Program-made: the position numbers and the translations under genes
The notes under the pieces: generated by a model
Told to the model about the DNA's origin: nothing
The model's input: only the letters and a program-made list of their open reading frames with translations
Databases searched by the model: none
In this document: piece after piece, positions 1 through 7,444 of the stretch
Position numbering within the stretch: the stretch's first letter is position 1
Layout of the letters: the number at the start of each line of letters is the position of its first letter
NCBI GenBank assembly: GCA_022821985.1
Contig: JAJECP010000032.1
Coordinates: 1-64,000, forward strand
Source: Acidimicrobiia bacterium
Lineage (GTDB): Bacteria; Actinomycetota; Acidimicrobiia; Acidimicrobiales; Poriferisodalaceae
Direction of reading: 5' to 3'
Length of the DNA: 64,000 bases

Positions 1-70
1 CACATACAGTGCAGTCGCGAGGGTGTCCAAGTCCGGGCCCATGCCGAGAACCTCCAAGATCGAAGCGTGA
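1..70 (+). CDS. Possible C-terminal end of an upstream protein (partial)
   Basis: A frame open from the window edge runs for 22 codons and ends at TGA 68-70, reading ...SAVARVSKSGPMPRTSKIEA. No family can be recognised from so little. An inverted repeat (19-31/83-95) overlaps the end and could form a stem around the stop, as expected at a transcript end. It may equally be non-coding. Confidence 0.25.
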   Translation, partial: TYSAVARVSKSGPMPRTSKIEA

Positions 71-95
71 CTACACCCCGAGCTTGGACACCCTC
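19..95. repeat. 13-bp inverted repeat
   Basis: GAGGGTGTCCAAG at 19-31 is perfectly complementary to CTTGGACACCCTC at 83-95, with 51 bases between. It could fold as a long-loop stem at the end of the upstream transcript. No T-rich run follows, so an intrinsic terminator is not proven. It does not match a tRNA or the SRP RNA core. Confidence 0.5.
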
Positions 96-135
96 ACCCC
101 ACCAACGGCGGACCCCACCCCTTGGAACTAACCAT

Positions 136-157
136 CTAGGCCGTGTTGACAAAAGGT
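136..157 (+). repeat. Left terminal inverted repeat
   Basis: These 22 bases are the exact reverse complement of 3466-3487. The repeat contains a perfect -35-like TTGACA at 146-151 pointing into the element. Confidence 0.85.
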
Positions 158-371
158 CGGGGCTGTGTCGGGTTAGGGCTTGTCTGCTGGCTGGGTACGG
201 TTGGGCTTGCGCGCGCGTGGCGGTTCGCCTAGGTTCTCCCGCTGTCACCAGTGCCGCGGCCTCTCAGGCCGTGCCAGTCGGATTGCGGGAGTCGAGTTCA
301 TGGTTCCCTCCTTTCGGCTGGCGCGGTGCTGGTGACAAGCACACCTTGTCTCCCGCTAGGAGGGAACCACC

Positions 372-731
372 ATGCGAAGAAAAACGTTGGCTTTGGCGAT
401 GGCGCTGACAGTTGCACTGTCGAGCGTCATCGTGTTGACGGCTACGCAGCCTGCTTCGGCTGACACGCGTTATGAGACCGTGCTGGTCGAGTCGAACTGT
501 CGCGTCGTGACTGATTACGCGAAAGTGCAGACGCCTGAGCAGGCTGCTGCTGGCACGTACACGCTGAAGCCGACCACCAGGACTGTTTGCGACCGTGTGT
601 ATGACACACGCCCCTACTATCACGCTCACTGGTATCACGTCGCTTGCGCCGGTGCCGGGGCAGCGACCAAGGGCAAGACCGGCGCGGGCATCAGCACTGC
701 CTGTGGCTGGATGTTCATGGCCCACATCTAG
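372..731 (+). CDS. Small secreted cysteine-containing protein, unknown function
   Basis: The 119-residue product opens with a clear Sec signal peptide: MRRK, a hydrophobic stretch, then a PASADT cleavage region near residue 31. The predicted mature part of about 90 residues has four or five cysteines and is rich in Tyr, His and Thr, including YYHAHWYH. This suggests a small exported, perhaps disulfide-bonded protein. The start has a strong ribosome site (AGGAGGGAACC just upstream). It is the first gene of a compact run of small ORFs inside the inverted-repeat element and is 10 bases from the next start. No family was recognised. Confidence 0.65.
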   Translation: MRRKTLALAMALTVALSSVIVLTATQPASADTRYETVLVESNCRVVTDYAKVQTPEQAAAGTYTLKPTTRTVCDRVYDTRPYYHAHWYHVACAGAGAATKGKTGAGISTACGWMFMAHI

Positions 732-741
732 GAGCGTCGTC

Positions 742-1011
742 ATGCAGATCAGAAACAGGCTGGGATTGGTTCTCGGTGCTTGCTACATGGGCGCTGTCGT
801 GGCTGCGATGTTCTCGCGTACGCAGTGGAGCCTTGCCGCCCGTCTCATGGTTGTGGTCGGCGCGATCATCGTGGTGCAGGCCGCGCTGACAGCGTTCCGG
901 CTTCTGCGAGCGAACGGGATGCTGACCCGACGCAATACCCCGACCTTGGCAGAGGCGCGTGCCGCGTCCGAGCTGCGGGGGGAGCTTGCCGGGAAGTCGT
1001 CTCATGCCTGA
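742..1011 (+). CDS. Small two-TM membrane protein, unknown function
   Basis: The ATG at 742 follows AGGAGCGTCGTC, a good ribosome site. The 89-residue product has two hydrophobic segments, about residues 7-22 and 34-50, then a charged tail rich in Ala, Arg and Glu. An in-frame start exists further upstream at 595, but it would overlap the secreted gene and lacks a ribosome site. The end overlaps the next ORF by 8 bases, suggesting co-translation within the element's cargo run. No family was recognised. Confidence 0.55.
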   Translation: MQIRNRLGLVLGACYMGAVVAAMFSRTQWSLAARLMVVVGAIIVVQAALTAFRLLRANGMLTRRNTPTLAEARAASELRGELAGKSSHA

Positions 1012-1210
1012 CAGGGAGACGGTCCGGCGGCTGCAAGCCGCCCGACGCGACTACGGCGAGTGGAGCGGCGCTGCTGCTCGGCTGCGGGAGATATTCCCGC
1101 CGACGGGCCGCTACCGCATCACCCGCGACGGGCAACGGCTCGCACGCGACGGCAGCGTGAAACAGCGCAGGCTGCCGCGTCGAGGGCGACGCGTCCGAAG
1201 CTCAGCCTGA
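1004..1210 (+). CDS. Small basic hypothetical protein
   Basis: This 68-residue, strongly basic ORF begins MPDRETVRRLQAARRDYGEW and ends in an Arg-rich tail. It starts 8 bases before the end of the preceding membrane-protein gene, as expected in a compact operon. No domain is recognised. The Arg/Lys excess would fit nucleic-acid or membrane-surface binding, but the sequence does not show which. Short GC-rich frames can be open by chance, so it is only moderately supported by position. Confidence 0.4.
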   Translation: MPDRETVRRLQAARRDYGEWSGAAARLREIFPPTGRYRITRDGQRLARDGSVKQRRLPRRGRRVRSSA

Positions 1211-1221
1211 CCGGCGTGAAG

Positions 1222-1488
1222 ATGATTGCGGCCTGCTTGGCCGCAGCGCTTGGGGCGGCATCCTTCGCGTGCTCGGCAACGTCGAGCACATGCGAGGATG
1301 CCGCCTACGCGCAAGCACACGCCGAACAGGCATGGGGCAACGCCATCGAAGCCCACGAAGCCGCGCACCGAGCCGAAGCAGACGGCCATACCGTCGATCA
1401 CGACGAGCACGAGCTCACCGCCCGGCAGATCGTGGACGCTCGTGCCGGAATGATCGTGGCCGAGCAAAACACACGAAACATCTGCTGA
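1222..1488 (+). CDS. Small exported Ala/His/Glu-rich protein, possibly a lipoprotein
   Basis: The 88-residue product has a hydrophobic N-terminus (MIAACLAAALGAASFACSAT) that looks like a signal peptide, with Cys17 in a poor lipobox-like setting. The rest is helical and rich in Ala, His and Glu, and carries a second cysteine near residue 24 and one at the C-terminus. GTG 1216 is an alternative start. It follows the small basic ORF by 11 bases and completes the cargo run before a strong hairpin at 1583. Function unknown. Confidence 0.5.
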   Translation: MIAACLAAALGAASFACSATSSTCEDAAYAQAHAEQAWGNAIEAHEAAHRAEADGHTVDHDEHELTARQIVDARAGMIVAEQNTRNIC

Positions 1489-1582
1489 CAAGAACGGCCA
1501 AAATCCCAGCAGCTACGCGGGTTTCCGCCGATTGCTGCTATAGTCAGCAGTGACCACTCAGCGCTGTTTCATTCGCGAACGC

Positions 1583-1614
1583 TCGGCCCGCCGCTTCCGA
1601 CTGCGGCGGGCCGA
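1583..1614 (+). terminator. Strong GC hairpin after the cargo operon
   Basis: A perfect 12-bp stem, TCGGCCCGCCGC/GCGGCGGGCCGA, closes an 8-base loop. It lies about 95 bases after the last small ORF. Only a weak T-containing tail follows, so it is terminator-like rather than a textbook intrinsic terminator. Confidence 0.55.
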
Positions 1615-1734
1615 AGTCGTTCTCAGAACAGCACTGCAAATCCGCATGTGTGACTCGCTGCGCGAGCCATCAGACTGAGCGTTCCCATATCCCATCGAGA
1701 GGCCGGGTCAGGCCGAAGTCGGGAGGTGAGGAAT

Positions 1735-1821
1735 ATGGCTCGTGTATTTGGTATCGCTGCCAGCATCGGCTTTCTGCTTGCTGCGCTGATGACTTATCAA
1801 GCCGCCCTGACTACTGGCTGA
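1735..1821 (+). CDS. 28-residue hydrophobic peptide, possible gene remnant
   Basis: GGGAGGTGAGGAAT directly precedes ATG 1735. The ORF encodes MARVFGIAASIGFLLAALMT and eight more residues, one plausible transmembrane segment. Hydrophobic coding continues in the other two frames to about 1890 (WLTLVGMAPVLLGWG, then ALILVARTVL), just before the transposase gene. It may therefore be the front of a small two-TM protein broken by frameshifts and by arrival of the IS. It could also be a genuine short membrane peptide. Confidence 0.4.
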   Translation: MARVFGIAASIGFLLAALMTYQAALTTG

Positions 1822-1861
1822 CGCTGGTCGGGATGGCACCAGTCCTTCTTGGCTGGGGCGC

Positions 1862-2745
1862 TCATTCTCGTTGCCAGAACCGTCCTTGGCGGGGCTTGTC
1901 GCCCAGTGTGGGCATGCCGGTGCTGTCGGGCTTGACGTGCGGCGAGGTCTTGCGGTGCCCTGGGGTGGTGGACACGTACCACGCGGCCAGCGACGCCAGC
2001 TCGAGGAACGTGACGGCGAGCTTGTGTGACCGCATGGCGATCCCCCGGAACCGCTTCAGGTCCGCGAAGGCGTTCTCGACGGCGTGGCGGGCCTTGTAGA
2101 GGCCGGGATCAAAGATCACCGGTCGGGTGTTGCTGCTGCGGGGCGGTATCACCGGCTCGATGCCCTGCTCGGTCAGGTCGTCGCGCAGCGTGTAGCTATC
2201 GTATGCCTTGTCAGCAATGACCTTGCCGACACCGGAGGGGGCATCCTCGATTACAGAGCCGAACACTCGACTCTCGCTGGTGTTCCCTGCTGTGAGCATC
2301 AATCGTGCGAAGCGGCCTGCACAGTCGGTCAGCGCGATGAGCTTGGAAGTATGGCCCCCCGCTGTGGACCCGATGGCCTGAATTCGTCGGGACTCAGCGG
2401 GGGGCCTTCGCTTTTTCTCGCGCCGGCAGCATCCTGATGCACTTTGATGAACGTGCCGTCCACCTGCGAGATCGACAGATCGAGGTCGTCCGCGTTCGCG
2501 GCCAGCACCTGTGAGAACACGCCGCGCTCAGCCCAGCGGCGGAACCTCCGATACACGGTCTGCCACTTCCCGAACTCCTTGGGCAGCAACCGCCACTGAG
2601 CGCCCGAGTAGGCGATCCACAAGATGCCCTCCACGGTCCTTCGGTGATCGTCGCAATAGGGGCGACCGTGATGGCCCGAAGCCGAAGGCAGCAGCGGCGC
2701 TATCTGCTGCCATTGCTCATCGCTGAGCCGCTTCTCTGCCGTCAC
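1862..2745 (-). CDS. IS5-family (IS427-like) DDE transposase, OrfA/OrfB joined by -1 frameshift
   Basis: Translation starts at GTG 2745 with the family's N-terminus (RLSDEQWQQIAPLLP) and reads through QVDGTFIKVHQDAAGARK. The frame then closes. At the AAAAAG run (complement of about 2411-2416) a -1 shift enters the second frame, which reads IQAIGSTAGGHTSKLIALTD and on to the C-terminus. First Asp is in QVDGT, second Asp in VIADKAYDS, and Glu in the Y-R-E-K signature around YKARHAVENAFADLK, so the joined protein keeps the DDE triad. Programmed -1 shifting is usual in this group. The C-terminus carries about 20 residues beyond the usual end, perhaps read-through into flanking DNA. Confidence 0.85.
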
Positions 2746-2915
2746 AGCGCAACCTCCACCAATTCGGCAGGGTCACGTCCATATCTGCACAATCGAGCCA
2801 TCGCTGGCTCCTTCCATCCTGCCCTGCCTGCTCTGCCGGAGTCCGCAGGGGCATCCATTACATGCTTCAATTCTGCCTCATCCAGCACCCCGCCAGAGGC
2901 CGCCCGAAGCGCGAC

Positions 2916-2947
2916 GCAGCCCCCGTCAGGATGGACACGGGGGCTGC
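2916..2947. terminator. Symmetric GC hairpin
   Basis: GCAGCCCCCGT and ACGGGGGCTGC form a perfect 11-bp stem around a 10-base loop. It lies between the transposase start (2745) and the end of the minus-strand membrane gene (3038), where it could end the latter's transcript. No T run is visible on either strand. Confidence 0.5.
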
Positions 2948-3037
2948 GATCACAAGTCGGCGCAAGCGCCGGACTCCGGCGCAGCCAGAATAGCGCAGCC
3001 TGTCAAGCAACCACCGACGACACACGTTCCAGCACGC

Positions 3038-3460
3038 TCATCGCGCGGTGACAGCATCCATCAGCCGCTTCATTCGACGCGCTCGAGATGCCAACCGGTG
3101 TCTCGCTAAGCGCTGCGCACTCTGGCCGATAGTCAAGCAAGCCGACGTATCGTGACCTGGGGGCGCGAACTCAGGGTCTACACCAGATCGGGGCAGCAGC
3201 AATCCAATGCCTTGCGGGAGCATCACGATTTTCATACGACACAGGACATGATTGTGGCTCTGCAAATGGTCGTACTTGATGAGACATCTCGTCACCTTCC
3301 ACCACAGCGGGTTCGGAAAACCGCGGATTCCGGCATCTATCTCCCAACCACGGACGATATGGCGCACGACCAACCAGACTGACAGCCACCACCTAATGCG
3401 AGGCCAAGCGAGCATCACAAAGCTCAGCAACGCAGCCAACGCTCCGAATTGAACGATCAT
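3038..3460 (-). CDS. Hypothetical N-terminally membrane-anchored protein
   Basis: The 140-residue product starts with a hydrophobic stretch (IVQFGALAALLSFVMLAW) and has a Trp-rich second segment (WWLSVWLVVRHIV). The remainder is soluble, basic and ends in an Arg-rich region. ATG 3460 has an excellent ribosome site, AAAGGTGAG, whose AAAAGGT is part of the right terminal inverted repeat. GTG 3463 is also possible. Transcription would have to enter from outside the element or start within the repeat. No family was recognised. Base composition is slightly less GC-rich than the chromosomal genes around it. Confidence 0.5.
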   Translation of the reverse strand: MIVQFGALAALLSFVMLAWPRIRWWLSVWLVVRHIVRGWEIDAGIRGFPNPLWWKVTRCLIKYDHLQSHNHVLCRMKIVMLPQGIGLLLPRSGVDPEFAPPGHDTSACLTIGQSAQRLARHRLASRARRMKRLMDAVTAR

Positions 3461-3465
3461 CACTC

Positions 3466-3487
3466 ACCTTTTGTCAACACGGCCTAG
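3466..3487 (-). repeat. Right terminal inverted repeat
   Basis: These bases are the exact reverse complement of 136-157, followed at once by GGTCGGG. The repeat ends 11 bases before the GTG start of the histidine phosphatase gene. Confidence 0.85.
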
Positions 3488-3498
3488 GGTCGGGCGCC

Positions 3499-4203
3499 GT
3501 GACACAGCATTCAGAGTTGCTGGCGGTGCGGCATGGTCAATCCGAATGGAACCTGCGCGGCCGCTGGCAGGGACAGGCCGATCCCGTATTGACCGGCCTC
3601 GGCGAGCGGCAGGCGGAGATCGCCGCCGACGCCTTGGCAGCGACGCTCGCTGCCGCGGATGACAGCTGGCGGACACCGGTGATGCGGGGGCGCGATCTGC
3701 ACACCGGTCGGCATGCCTTCGACCTGCCTGCATTCGACCTGATCGTGTCCAGCGACCTGCAACGGGCGCGGCGGACCGCCGAGATCATTGCCAAGCAGCT
3801 CGGCGTGAGCGACGTCGTGACCGATGAGGCACTGCGCGAGCGCAGTGCGGGACCGTGGGAAGGCCTCACCCGGGCCGAGATCGACGAGGGCTGGCCCGGC
3901 GATGTCGCAGCGAGGAGGTGGCCGCCGGGCTTCGAGTCTGAAGACAGCATTGCCCGGCGGCTGCTGCCGGCGCTGCGGCGGCATATGTCTGTCTGCGGCC
4001 GCGTCCTGCTCGTGGGCCACGCAGGTGTGCTCAAGACAATCGACGCGCGGGTGGGTCTCGGCGACGAGCGGGTGCCGAACCTTGCGGGCCGCTGGTTCTG
4101 GCTCGACGGCGCTGCAGCCGACGCCACCTGGAGCTGGGATCAGCTGGAGCCTCGTAACAGGGTCGAACTGGTCTCGTCGAACATCGACCTCACCATCGAG
4201 TAG
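3499..4203 (+). CDS. Histidine phosphatase (phosphoglycerate mutase-like) family protein
   Basis: The 234-residue protein begins with the diagnostic phospho-histidine motif RHGQSEWN near residue 12, followed by GQADPVLTGLGERQA. SSDLQRARRTAEI and EALRERSAGPWEG match the conserved middle of the family, and LLVGHAGVLKTI supplies the second catalytic histidine. These are cytosolic phosphomonoesterases or mutases; the exact substrate cannot be read from the sequence. The start is GTG. The right end of the inverted-repeat element lies 11 bases upstream, so the native promoter and leader have probably been displaced and expression may now depend on the element. Confidence 0.9.
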   Translation: MTQHSELLAVRHGQSEWNLRGRWQGQADPVLTGLGERQAEIAADALAATLAAADDSWRTPVMRGRDLHTGRHAFDLPAFDLIVSSDLQRARRTAEIIAKQLGVSDVVTDEALRERSAGPWEGLTRAEIDEGWPGDVAARRWPPGFESEDSIARRLLPALRRHMSVCGRVLLVGHAGVLKTIDARVGLGDERVPNLAGRWFWLDGAAADATWSWDQLEPRNRVELVSSNIDLTIE

Positions 4204-4230
4204 CTGCGCCGGCTCTCGGGACGCCGCTTC

Positions 4231-4428
4231 TTAGGACTCAGTAAGCCAGGCCGTTGCCGCTGCGGCATCGATGTCGTCGTCGGCCAGCAGGCTCAAGGTT
4301 CGTTCCGCTCGTGCCAGATCATCCTCGATGGCGTCCAGCTCGGCCTCGCTGAGCAGATCCGGCTCAGATGCCGCGGCGGGCATCGCGGCTGGCGAAGGCG
4401 ACTCTTCGGGCGCGGATGCTGGAGACAC
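4231..4428 (-). CDS. Small acidic hypothetical protein
   Basis: The 65-residue ORF starts at GTG 4428 and is acidic and Ala-rich. After a Pro/Ser/Ala-rich head, the second half reads LLSEAELDAIEDDLARAERT and looks like a single amphipathic helix, reminiscent of the coiled part of DksA/TraR-like proteins but with no zinc finger. It is convergent with the phosphatase gene and precedes tRNA-Lys. The helix argues that it is real; function unknown. Confidence 0.5.
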   Translation of the reverse strand: MSPASAPEESPSPAAMPAAASEPDLLSEAELDAIEDDLARAERTLSLLADDDIDAAAATAWLTES

Positions 4429-4508
4429 TGGCGTCAGGCTAGAGCGAGAAGCCCCACCAGTAGCCTCGATACGAGTGCCGGAGCGCCGAATCGGTGCCTG
4501 CGGACGTC

Positions 4509-4581
4509 GGGCCGCTAGCTCATCGGGTAGAGCAGGGGACTTTTAATCCCAAGGTGCCGGGTTCGAGTCCCGGGCGGCCTA
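4509..4581 (+). tRNA. tRNA-Lys (TTT)
   Basis: The cloverleaf is GGGCCGC/GCGGCCT acceptor, GCTC/GAGC D stem, anticodon TTT at 4542-4544 in loop CTTTTAA, and a TTCGA T loop. The discriminator is A4581 and the CCA end is not encoded. The first anticodon-stem pair is a G-A mismatch. Confidence 0.93.
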
Positions 4582-4930
4582 CCGCAACCGCAATCCGGTC
4601 AGCACGAACAAGCCGCCCCGGGGGACCGACATGGCGAGCTGCCAGCGTCTCCTTTGCGAACAGCTCTCGACGTGTTCGTCCGGCTGTCCCAGAAGCGCCG
4701 TTCTGCTCTGCCCACGACTCAGTGCTCCTTGTCCCCCACGCCGCCTTGCCGCTGCACCGGCCATACGGCAATCTCAGGCAGTTGACGCTCACGAGTTTGC
4801 CGTAACAATGGACATGCGGCAAAGAACCCGCGAAGCACACCGTCACGGCCCCGACCGCAGTTCATCACACGGCACGCTGTCACGGCCATCGGTAGCGTCC
4901 CCTAACGCGACAGAGCAGAGGAGGAACCCA
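4582..4930. other. Gene-free stretch after tRNA-Lys
   Basis: I see no convincing gene here. A TTGACG (4782-4787) followed 15 bases later by TAACAAT (4803-4809) is a possible, short-spaced promoter for the secreted-protein gene at 4931. A minus-strand frame through this stretch runs into the tRNA and is an artefact. Confidence 0.5.
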
Positions 4931-5701
4931 ATGCAGAAGCTGCTGGCTGCTGGGCTGACGGTGACGCTGACCGTCGGAGCGTTGACGTCGGCCGCCGCAG
5001 CACACCCGGCATCAGAACCGAAGTGTGCCGACGAGACCTACGCCGTGGTTGCCGCACCCGGCGACGCCGCCATGGCCGAGTTGGTCGCGTCCTGGCAGGT
5101 GCTCAATACGAAGTGCGTTGTGGAACCCGACGACACGGACATGATCGACCGACAGCAAGTCGTAGTTCTCGGCGGTACCAATGCAGTACCGAACAGCGCC
5201 GTAGACGGCTTGACGGTGATCGTGCGCCTTGCCGGCCTGGATCGAGTCGCCACCGCGAGAGCCGTGCTCGACTGGACAGGTCAACGCCAGAACGGAAATC
5301 TGGCCGCCACCGCAACGGTCCAAGCAACAAGCAGCAGCGGAGAAAGCAAAGCCACCTTCACCGTCGGCAAGGACATTCAAGCCGGATTCTGGCGGTTCAC
5401 GGAGAGCACCGGCAGGTTCGGCGACTTCATGCCGGCCCCCAACACTCATTCAGCCTTCGGCTATCGCGGCCAAGGCTGTTGGGTGCCGGCCGAAGGTTCG
5501 GCTGGGCACATAGGTGGCCTGGTGACGGTGAACGAGACTGGAGACGGTTTCGGTCCATCTTGGCGCAAGCTCGGACAAGGCGCCGACGCGATCCCCACCA
5601 CTATGCCGTTCAAGACCTACGTCTTCGAGCTTGTCGACGGTGACAAAGTGACACTGCGGACACTTCCGGGGGGAGTCTGCGAAATCGAAAGACACACATA
5701 G
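4931..5701 (+). CDS. Secreted protein with one cell-wall-binding repeat 2-like unit
   Basis: The 256-residue product has a Sec signal peptide (MQKLLAAGLTVTLTVGALTS, cleavage near AAAA-HP). VVVLGGTNAVPNSAVDGL (about residues 78-95) and RLAGLDRVATARAVLDW match the signature of the CW_binding_2 family, which occurs in surface proteins of Gram-positive bacteria. Normally three such repeats sit in tandem; only one is clear here. The C-terminal half has a FGYRGQGCWVPAEG stretch and a conserved pair of cysteines and is otherwise unrecognised. GAGGAG lies 7 bases before ATG 4931. A longer in-frame start at 4631 would bury the signal peptide and was not used. Confidence 0.75.
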   Translation: MQKLLAAGLTVTLTVGALTSAAAAHPASEPKCADETYAVVAAPGDAAMAELVASWQVLNTKCVVEPDDTDMIDRQQVVVLGGTNAVPNSAVDGLTVIVRLAGLDRVATARAVLDWTGQRQNGNLAATATVQATSSSGESKATFTVGKDIQAGFWRFTESTGRFGDFMPAPNTHSAFGYRGQGCWVPAEGSAGHIGGLVTVNETGDGFGPSWRKLGQGADAIPTTMPFKTYVFELVDGDKVTLRTLPGGVCEIERHT

Positions 5702-5705
5702 GCAT

Positions 5706-6151
5706 CTACGGGCCGAGCGTGGTGATGGGGGCGACGGTCACACCGTCTGGCCTTTCGTAGGCATACCCGCCGACGGTGATCACCAGTAGCCTCGCGGGTT
5801 CGCCGGTCTTGTCGAGGTCGACCTTGGCTCGCAGTCGAATCGGCGTGTTCGCCAAGTGGGCGCGGGTTCGTAAGTCCACCGGCCATGGCGTCAGGTTCTC
5901 CACGATGAAGAGCCGTTCCAGTGCGCTCAGGTAGGCCGCGACGGTGCGTGAATCGGCCGGGGAGCATCGAGCAGCGCAGCGCTGCGGGCCGCGTAGCCGC
6001 CCGTCCAGGTCTTGCCACAAGCCCGAGGACCCTCGACGAGCACAACGGGAGCTGATTGCAGCGCCCGATGAAGCTGACCATCGGCGACCCGCGGTCGATA
6101 GCTCGCGCGAATCGCCGTCAGCAGCGGATGGTCGACATCCATCATGCTCAA
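5706..6151 (-). pseudogene. Deleted remnant of a DUF4143-type AAA ATPase
   Basis: At 6151 an N-terminus typical of the family begins: RPRVADGQLHRALQSAPVVL, then a Walker A VEGPRACGKTWTG. Instead of continuing through the ATPase core it shifts frame and joins a segment that matches only the extreme C-terminus of DUF4143 proteins: VDLDKTGEPARLL, then GYAYERPDGVTVAPITTLGP. The full family is about 400 residues, so some 250 residues are missing and the two ends are in different frames. It lies tail to tail with the cell-wall-binding-like gene, and an ISL3 element is inserted 50 bases beyond its start. Confidence 0.8.
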
Positions 6152-6202
6152 TGTAGCAAAATCAAGCGCTTTAATGCTTGGTTTTCAAGCTGACTGATGC
6201 TG

Positions 6203-6210
6203 AAATATCG
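6203..6210 (+). repeat. Target-site duplication, left copy (AAATATCG)
   Basis: The 8 bases AAATATCG are repeated exactly at 7445-7452 on the other side of the ISL3 element. Eight-base duplications are characteristic of ISL3. Confidence 0.9.
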
Positions 6211-7444
6211 GAGCCTTCGCGTTTTTTTAGGATTCGGGCTGTTGGGCTCGGTGGGGTCAGGTTATGTGGTGAGGATGCCGCGGGCTTCGAAGTTGGCGTG
6301 GTTGGTGAAGCCGTGGGCTTTGCGGCGCAGGACCTGGAGCAGGTTGTTGGTTCCTTCGATGGGGCCGTTGCTGGGCCGCCCGGCGCGGTGCCAGCCGAGG
6401 ATCTGTTCGTGCCAGGCGAGGAAGGTGTCGACGACGTCGCTGAACTCGGGGATCTGGCCGGTGCCGTAGATGTCGGCGAACCGGTCGAGCGCTTCGAGGG
6501 CGCCTTTTCGGTCCTCGGCGAGATAGAGGCCGTGCAGCTCGCCGAGCGCGTCCCAGGCGGCCTTGAGCCCTCGGGGCGGCGCTGGACGTCGCGCCGGGCG
6601 GCGGTGAGCCCGGACTGGAACCATCTGATGACATGGAACCGGTCCAGCACGTGGCGGGCATGGCCGAGCCGCTGCTCGATTGCCGCCTTGTATGCCGCCG
6701 AGCCGTCGGACACGACGACCTTGACGCCGCGGCACCATCTGTGGCCCTGGGCGGCCAGGAACGCCGTCAGGGCTGCCTGGCTGCGGTGGGGCACCATGGC
6801 GAGCACCTCGCCGGTGCCGCCGTTGACGAGCACCGTCACATAGCGGTGCCGTTTGCGGATCGAGGTCTCGTCCACCAAAAGCAGCCGGCACCTGCGACGC
6901 CGCCGCCGGTCGGCGACCAGCCCCGCCCAGGCGACCACCAGCGAGTTCACCAGGTCCCAGCCCAGCCGATGCCGACGGGCCGCCGCGTTGACCGTCATCG
7001 CCCGCGCGTCGGCGACCACACGACGCGCCAGCCGGGCCGTCAGGCGGCCCTCGAACGCCGGATGGTCCTCACAGAAGCGACGGCCGCCGCAGCCCTCGCA
7101 GACCATGCGCCGCCGCTCCCACACCAGCGTCACCGGCCGGCCCGACACCTCCAGATCGCGCACCTTGTTGTCACGGCGGTCATGGACCCGCCCGCTCGGC
7201 GCCGAACAGTGCGGGCACTTCGGGCGCCCCACCGTCGAGGCGACCCGCACCACCAGCCGCTCCGGCAGATCGGCCGCCACCCCCAGCACCCGCACCTGCG
7301 GCAACCACAGCCGCACCGACATAACATCTCTCGCCATCGAGGCCCTCCAGGGTTCGGCGTCTCACGAACACCGATCCCAGCAGGGCCTCGACCCCTACCC
7401 AAGGACCCTCAACCCACCGTCATCCCAAAAAATCGCGAAGGGCC
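6211..7444 (-). mobile_element. ISL3-family insertion sequence, 1,234 bp
   Basis: The ends are imperfect inverted repeats. Left reads GAGCCTTCGCGTTTTTTTAG; right, reverse complemented, reads GGCCCTTCGCGATTTTTTGG. A perfect 8-bp duplication AAATATCG flanks both ends. The single transposase gene is on the minus strand and is frameshifted. Identical target duplications indicate a fairly recent insertion. It lies between the ATPase remnant and the pilus locus and interrupts neither visible gene. Confidence 0.93.
6262..7337 (-). pseudogene. ISL3-family transposase, frameshifted
   Basis: The N-terminal part has the zinc-ribbon of ISL3 transposases (CPHCSAPSGRVHD, then CEGCGGRRFCEDHPA) and the first catalytic Asp in LLLVDETS and second in VVVSDGSAAYK. 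Around 6570-6590 the frame breaks after RRDVQRRPEG. The other frame resumes as LKAAWDALGELHGLYLAEDR and carries GPIEGTNNLLQVLRRKAHGF with the third catalytic residue, ending at 6262. Without recoding the product lacks its DDE Glu. Programmed frameshifting is not usual in ISL3, so inactivation is the simpler view. Confidence 0.85.

Larger units (their letters stand above)
139..3484. mobile_element. Putative 3.35-kb transposable unit with terminal inverted repeats, IS5-type transposase and cargo
   Basis: The two ends are perfect inverted copies, GGCCGTGTTGACAAAAGGT at 139-157 and its reverse complement at 3466-3484. Both are flanked by TA, and the symmetry extends to CTAG, consistent with a short target duplication at a TA or CTAG site. 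Inside lie an IS5-family transposase on the minus strand (1862-2745), four or five small secreted or membrane ORFs and two hairpins. The transposase is central rather than next to an end. Either the whole unit is one IS with passenger genes, or a smaller IS whose own ends I could not find sits inside an older element. Joining the flanks gives a continuous sequence running into the histidine phosphatase gene. Confidence 0.6.

Noticed and set aside
1..138. A tRNA or SRP RNA fragment at the left edge
   Set aside because: The 19-31/83-95 stem is not accompanied by T- or D-arm sequences or by the SRP core motif.
4520..4846. Minus-strand 108-residue frame ending RPGLEPGTLGLKVPCSTR
   Set aside because: The ending is the well-known translation of an antisense tRNA gene; it lies over tRNA-Lys and is not a protein.
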